DNA of 6,009 nucleotides from Paludibacteraceae bacterium (GTDB lineage Bacteria; Bacteroidota; Bacteroidia; Bacteroidales; Paludibacteraceae): assembly GCA_947471245.1 (NCBI GenBank), contig CANIXM010000130.1:1-6009 (forward strand), given 5' to 3'. This document shows, piece after piece, positions 5,250 to 6,009 of this stretch (its first letter is position 1; every line of letters begins with the position of its first letter). The notes under the pieces are model-generated. The model was not told where the DNA came from and made no database searches. It saw nothing but the letters and a program-made list of their open reading frames with translations. Made by a program: the position numbers and the translations under genes.

Positions 5250-5457
5250 ATCTATGTCGCCCATTCAGGGCTCAATTTGGCATTATCGTTTTTATAACCC
5301 AAGGCGTTGCCATTGGGCTAGTATATAACGTCCTTGCAGGACTAAGATAATTCTAAAATGAAATTTGAATTTGAAACAAAACCAGTCTTCAGGCTGTAAG
5401 CCCATCCTATTCTAGGGGATAATGTAAAGAAATACAAATTGAGGGCTGAAAGCCTGA
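5244..5457 (+). repeat. composite hairpin repeat, copy 2 (BIME-like)
   Basis: A direct copy of 4513-4739, starting at ACATGAATC inside the transposase stop region. Hairpins A (5259-5271), B (5298-5317) and C (5330-5342) are conserved. D is reduced to GGCT/AGCC (5392-5402). E is missing exactly: TATTCTAG runs straight into GGGATAATG, as if about 17 bases holding the hairpin were excised. F is perfect here (GGCT-GAA-AGCC, 5444-5454), although it is degraded in copy 1. It ends 18 bases before the tautomerase-like gene and may carry leader or promoter signals for it. Confidence 0.85.
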
Positions 5458-5475
5458 AATAAAAAATAATCCAAC

Positions 5476-5865
5476 ATGGGACAAATTAAGATATTTGGAT
5501 TAGCTCAGGAGCTAAATAAGAACAAGGACAAGATGTCTGAAGTAATACATTCTTGCATTGTAGATGGATTGAAATTTCCAACAGATAAGAAATTTCAACG
5601 ATTTTTCCCTTTAGCTCCTGATGATTTCTATTATCCAGCAGGAAGAACTGAAAAATATACAATAATAGAGGTAAGTCTGTTTGAAGGACGGAGTGTAGAC
5701 GCAAAAAAGAAATTTGTAGGGTTAATTTATCAGAGATTCCGAGAACAGTTAGAAATATTTGAAAATGATATTGAAATTACAATTTTTGAAACACCAAAGT
5801 TTAATTGGGGCATTAGAGGCTATTCCGGAGATGAGTTGGAATTAAATTACAATGTAAATGTTTGA
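5476..5865 (+). CDS. tautomerase-family protein lacking the N-terminal proline
   Basis: A 129-residue protein that looks like the Tautomerase_2 group of the 4-oxalocrotonate tautomerase superfamily, small cytoplasmic enzymes with two beta-alpha-beta units. The first unit begins GQIKIFGL (2-9). The second starts at YTIIEVSLFEGRSVDAKKK (61-79), with the FEGRS wording usual for the group, and the C-terminal FETPKFNWGIRG (104-115) fits its closing strands. The superfamily acts through an amino-terminal proline exposed after Met removal. Here residue 2 is glycine, so the classical mechanism cannot apply, and the protein may be a divergent or non-catalytic member. Substrate is unknown. ATG 5476 is supported because the first strand starts directly at residue 2, and no upstream in-frame start is needed. 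It stands alone between the mobile-element repeat and a lipoprotein gene, with no pathway partner visible. Confidence 0.8.
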   Translation: MGQIKIFGLAQELNKNKDKMSEVIHSCIVDGLKFPTDKKFQRFFPLAPDDFYYPAGRTEKYTIIEVSLFEGRSVDAKKKFVGLIYQRFREQLEIFENDIEITIFETPKFNWGIRGYSGDELELNYNVNV

Positions 5866-5899
5866 CAATCTAAAATGTATCAAAAACAAAAGAACGGAT

Positions 5900-6009
5900 A
5901 TGAACAAGCTAGACATCACCAAATTTACAAAAGTATCATTACCCCTTTTACTTTTTATCGTCGGATTTAGCTCATGCAGTACTTATCCGTATGCCTATTA
6001 TTTAGATAA
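5900..6009 (+). CDS. putative lipoprotein, N-terminal part (runs off the window)
   Basis: The last 110 bases hold an open frame of 36 codons with no stop before the end. It starts with a charged segment (MNKLDITKFTK), then a hydrophobic stretch (VSLPLLLFIVGF) and a lipobox-like FSSC, with Cys26 as the likely lipidated residue, followed by STYPYAYYLD. This is the pattern of an exported, membrane-anchored lipoprotein. It lies 34 bases after the tautomerase-like gene, close enough for a shared transcript. The product family cannot be named from this fragment. Confidence 0.65.
   Translation, partial: MNKLDITKFTKVSLPLLLFIVGFSSCSTYPYAYYLD

Noticed and set aside
4513..5457. CRISPR array reading of the repeated hairpin region
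   Set aside because: There are two long copies about 730 bases apart with internal hairpins and a transposase between them, not regular short repeats with unique spacers.
5875..5973. Short frame starting at ATG 5875 overlapping the last lipoprotein gene
   Set aside because: It ends after 32 codons without family wording, whereas the frame from 5900 has a proper signal sequence and lipobox.

Overview
The window looks like Bacteroidota (Bacteroidetes) chromosome. The TrpE, TrpG and TrpD sequences have Bacteroidales/flavobacterial wording, no start codon has a convincing Shine-Dalgarno sequence (A-rich stretches precede the ATGs instead), and a short IS200-like/RAYT transposase sits inside hairpin repeats of a kind familiar from that phylum. 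The genus cannot be fixed from the sequence.

Layout, all genes on the + strand. A 76-nt upstream region holds at most the last codons of an earlier gene. trpE (77-1519) and trpG (1617-2264) encode the two subunits of anthranilate synthase. An AT-rich accessory stretch follows, with a small lipoprotein gene (2350-2910), a 191-nt spacer and a truncated RhuM-family gene (3102-3362). trpD (start most likely 3457, end 4452) comes next and would use the anthranilate made by TrpE/TrpG. Then come two direct copies of a composite hairpin repeat (about 4513-4739 and 5244-5457) that bracket an intact Y1 transposase gene (4797-5249), a tautomerase-family gene (5476-5865), and the start of a second lipoprotein gene running off the window (5900 on).

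TrpE and TrpG release anthranilate from chorismate and glutamine, and TrpD adds phosphoribosyl, so the three core genes make the first two steps of tryptophan synthesis. In many Bacteroidota these genes are packed together with trpC, trpF and trpA. Here E-G is separated from D by about 1.2 kb of foreign-looking DNA, and no trpC/F/A follows within the window.

Two patterns stand out. First, trpE and trpG both start with the same extra peptide, MENKNNIN, whose two DNA copies differ only at three synonymous third positions, followed by translated remnants of a short CCCC/GGGG element. Related elements lie between trpE and trpG and just before the likely trpD start. In trpG the extension has replaced the usual start codon, so it must be translated. 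Second, the transposase-flanking repeat is a symmetric composite: three hairpins on its left reappear as reverse complements on its right, like the BIMEs bound to RAYT transposases in other bacteria. The tautomerase-like protein lacks the usual N-terminal catalytic proline.
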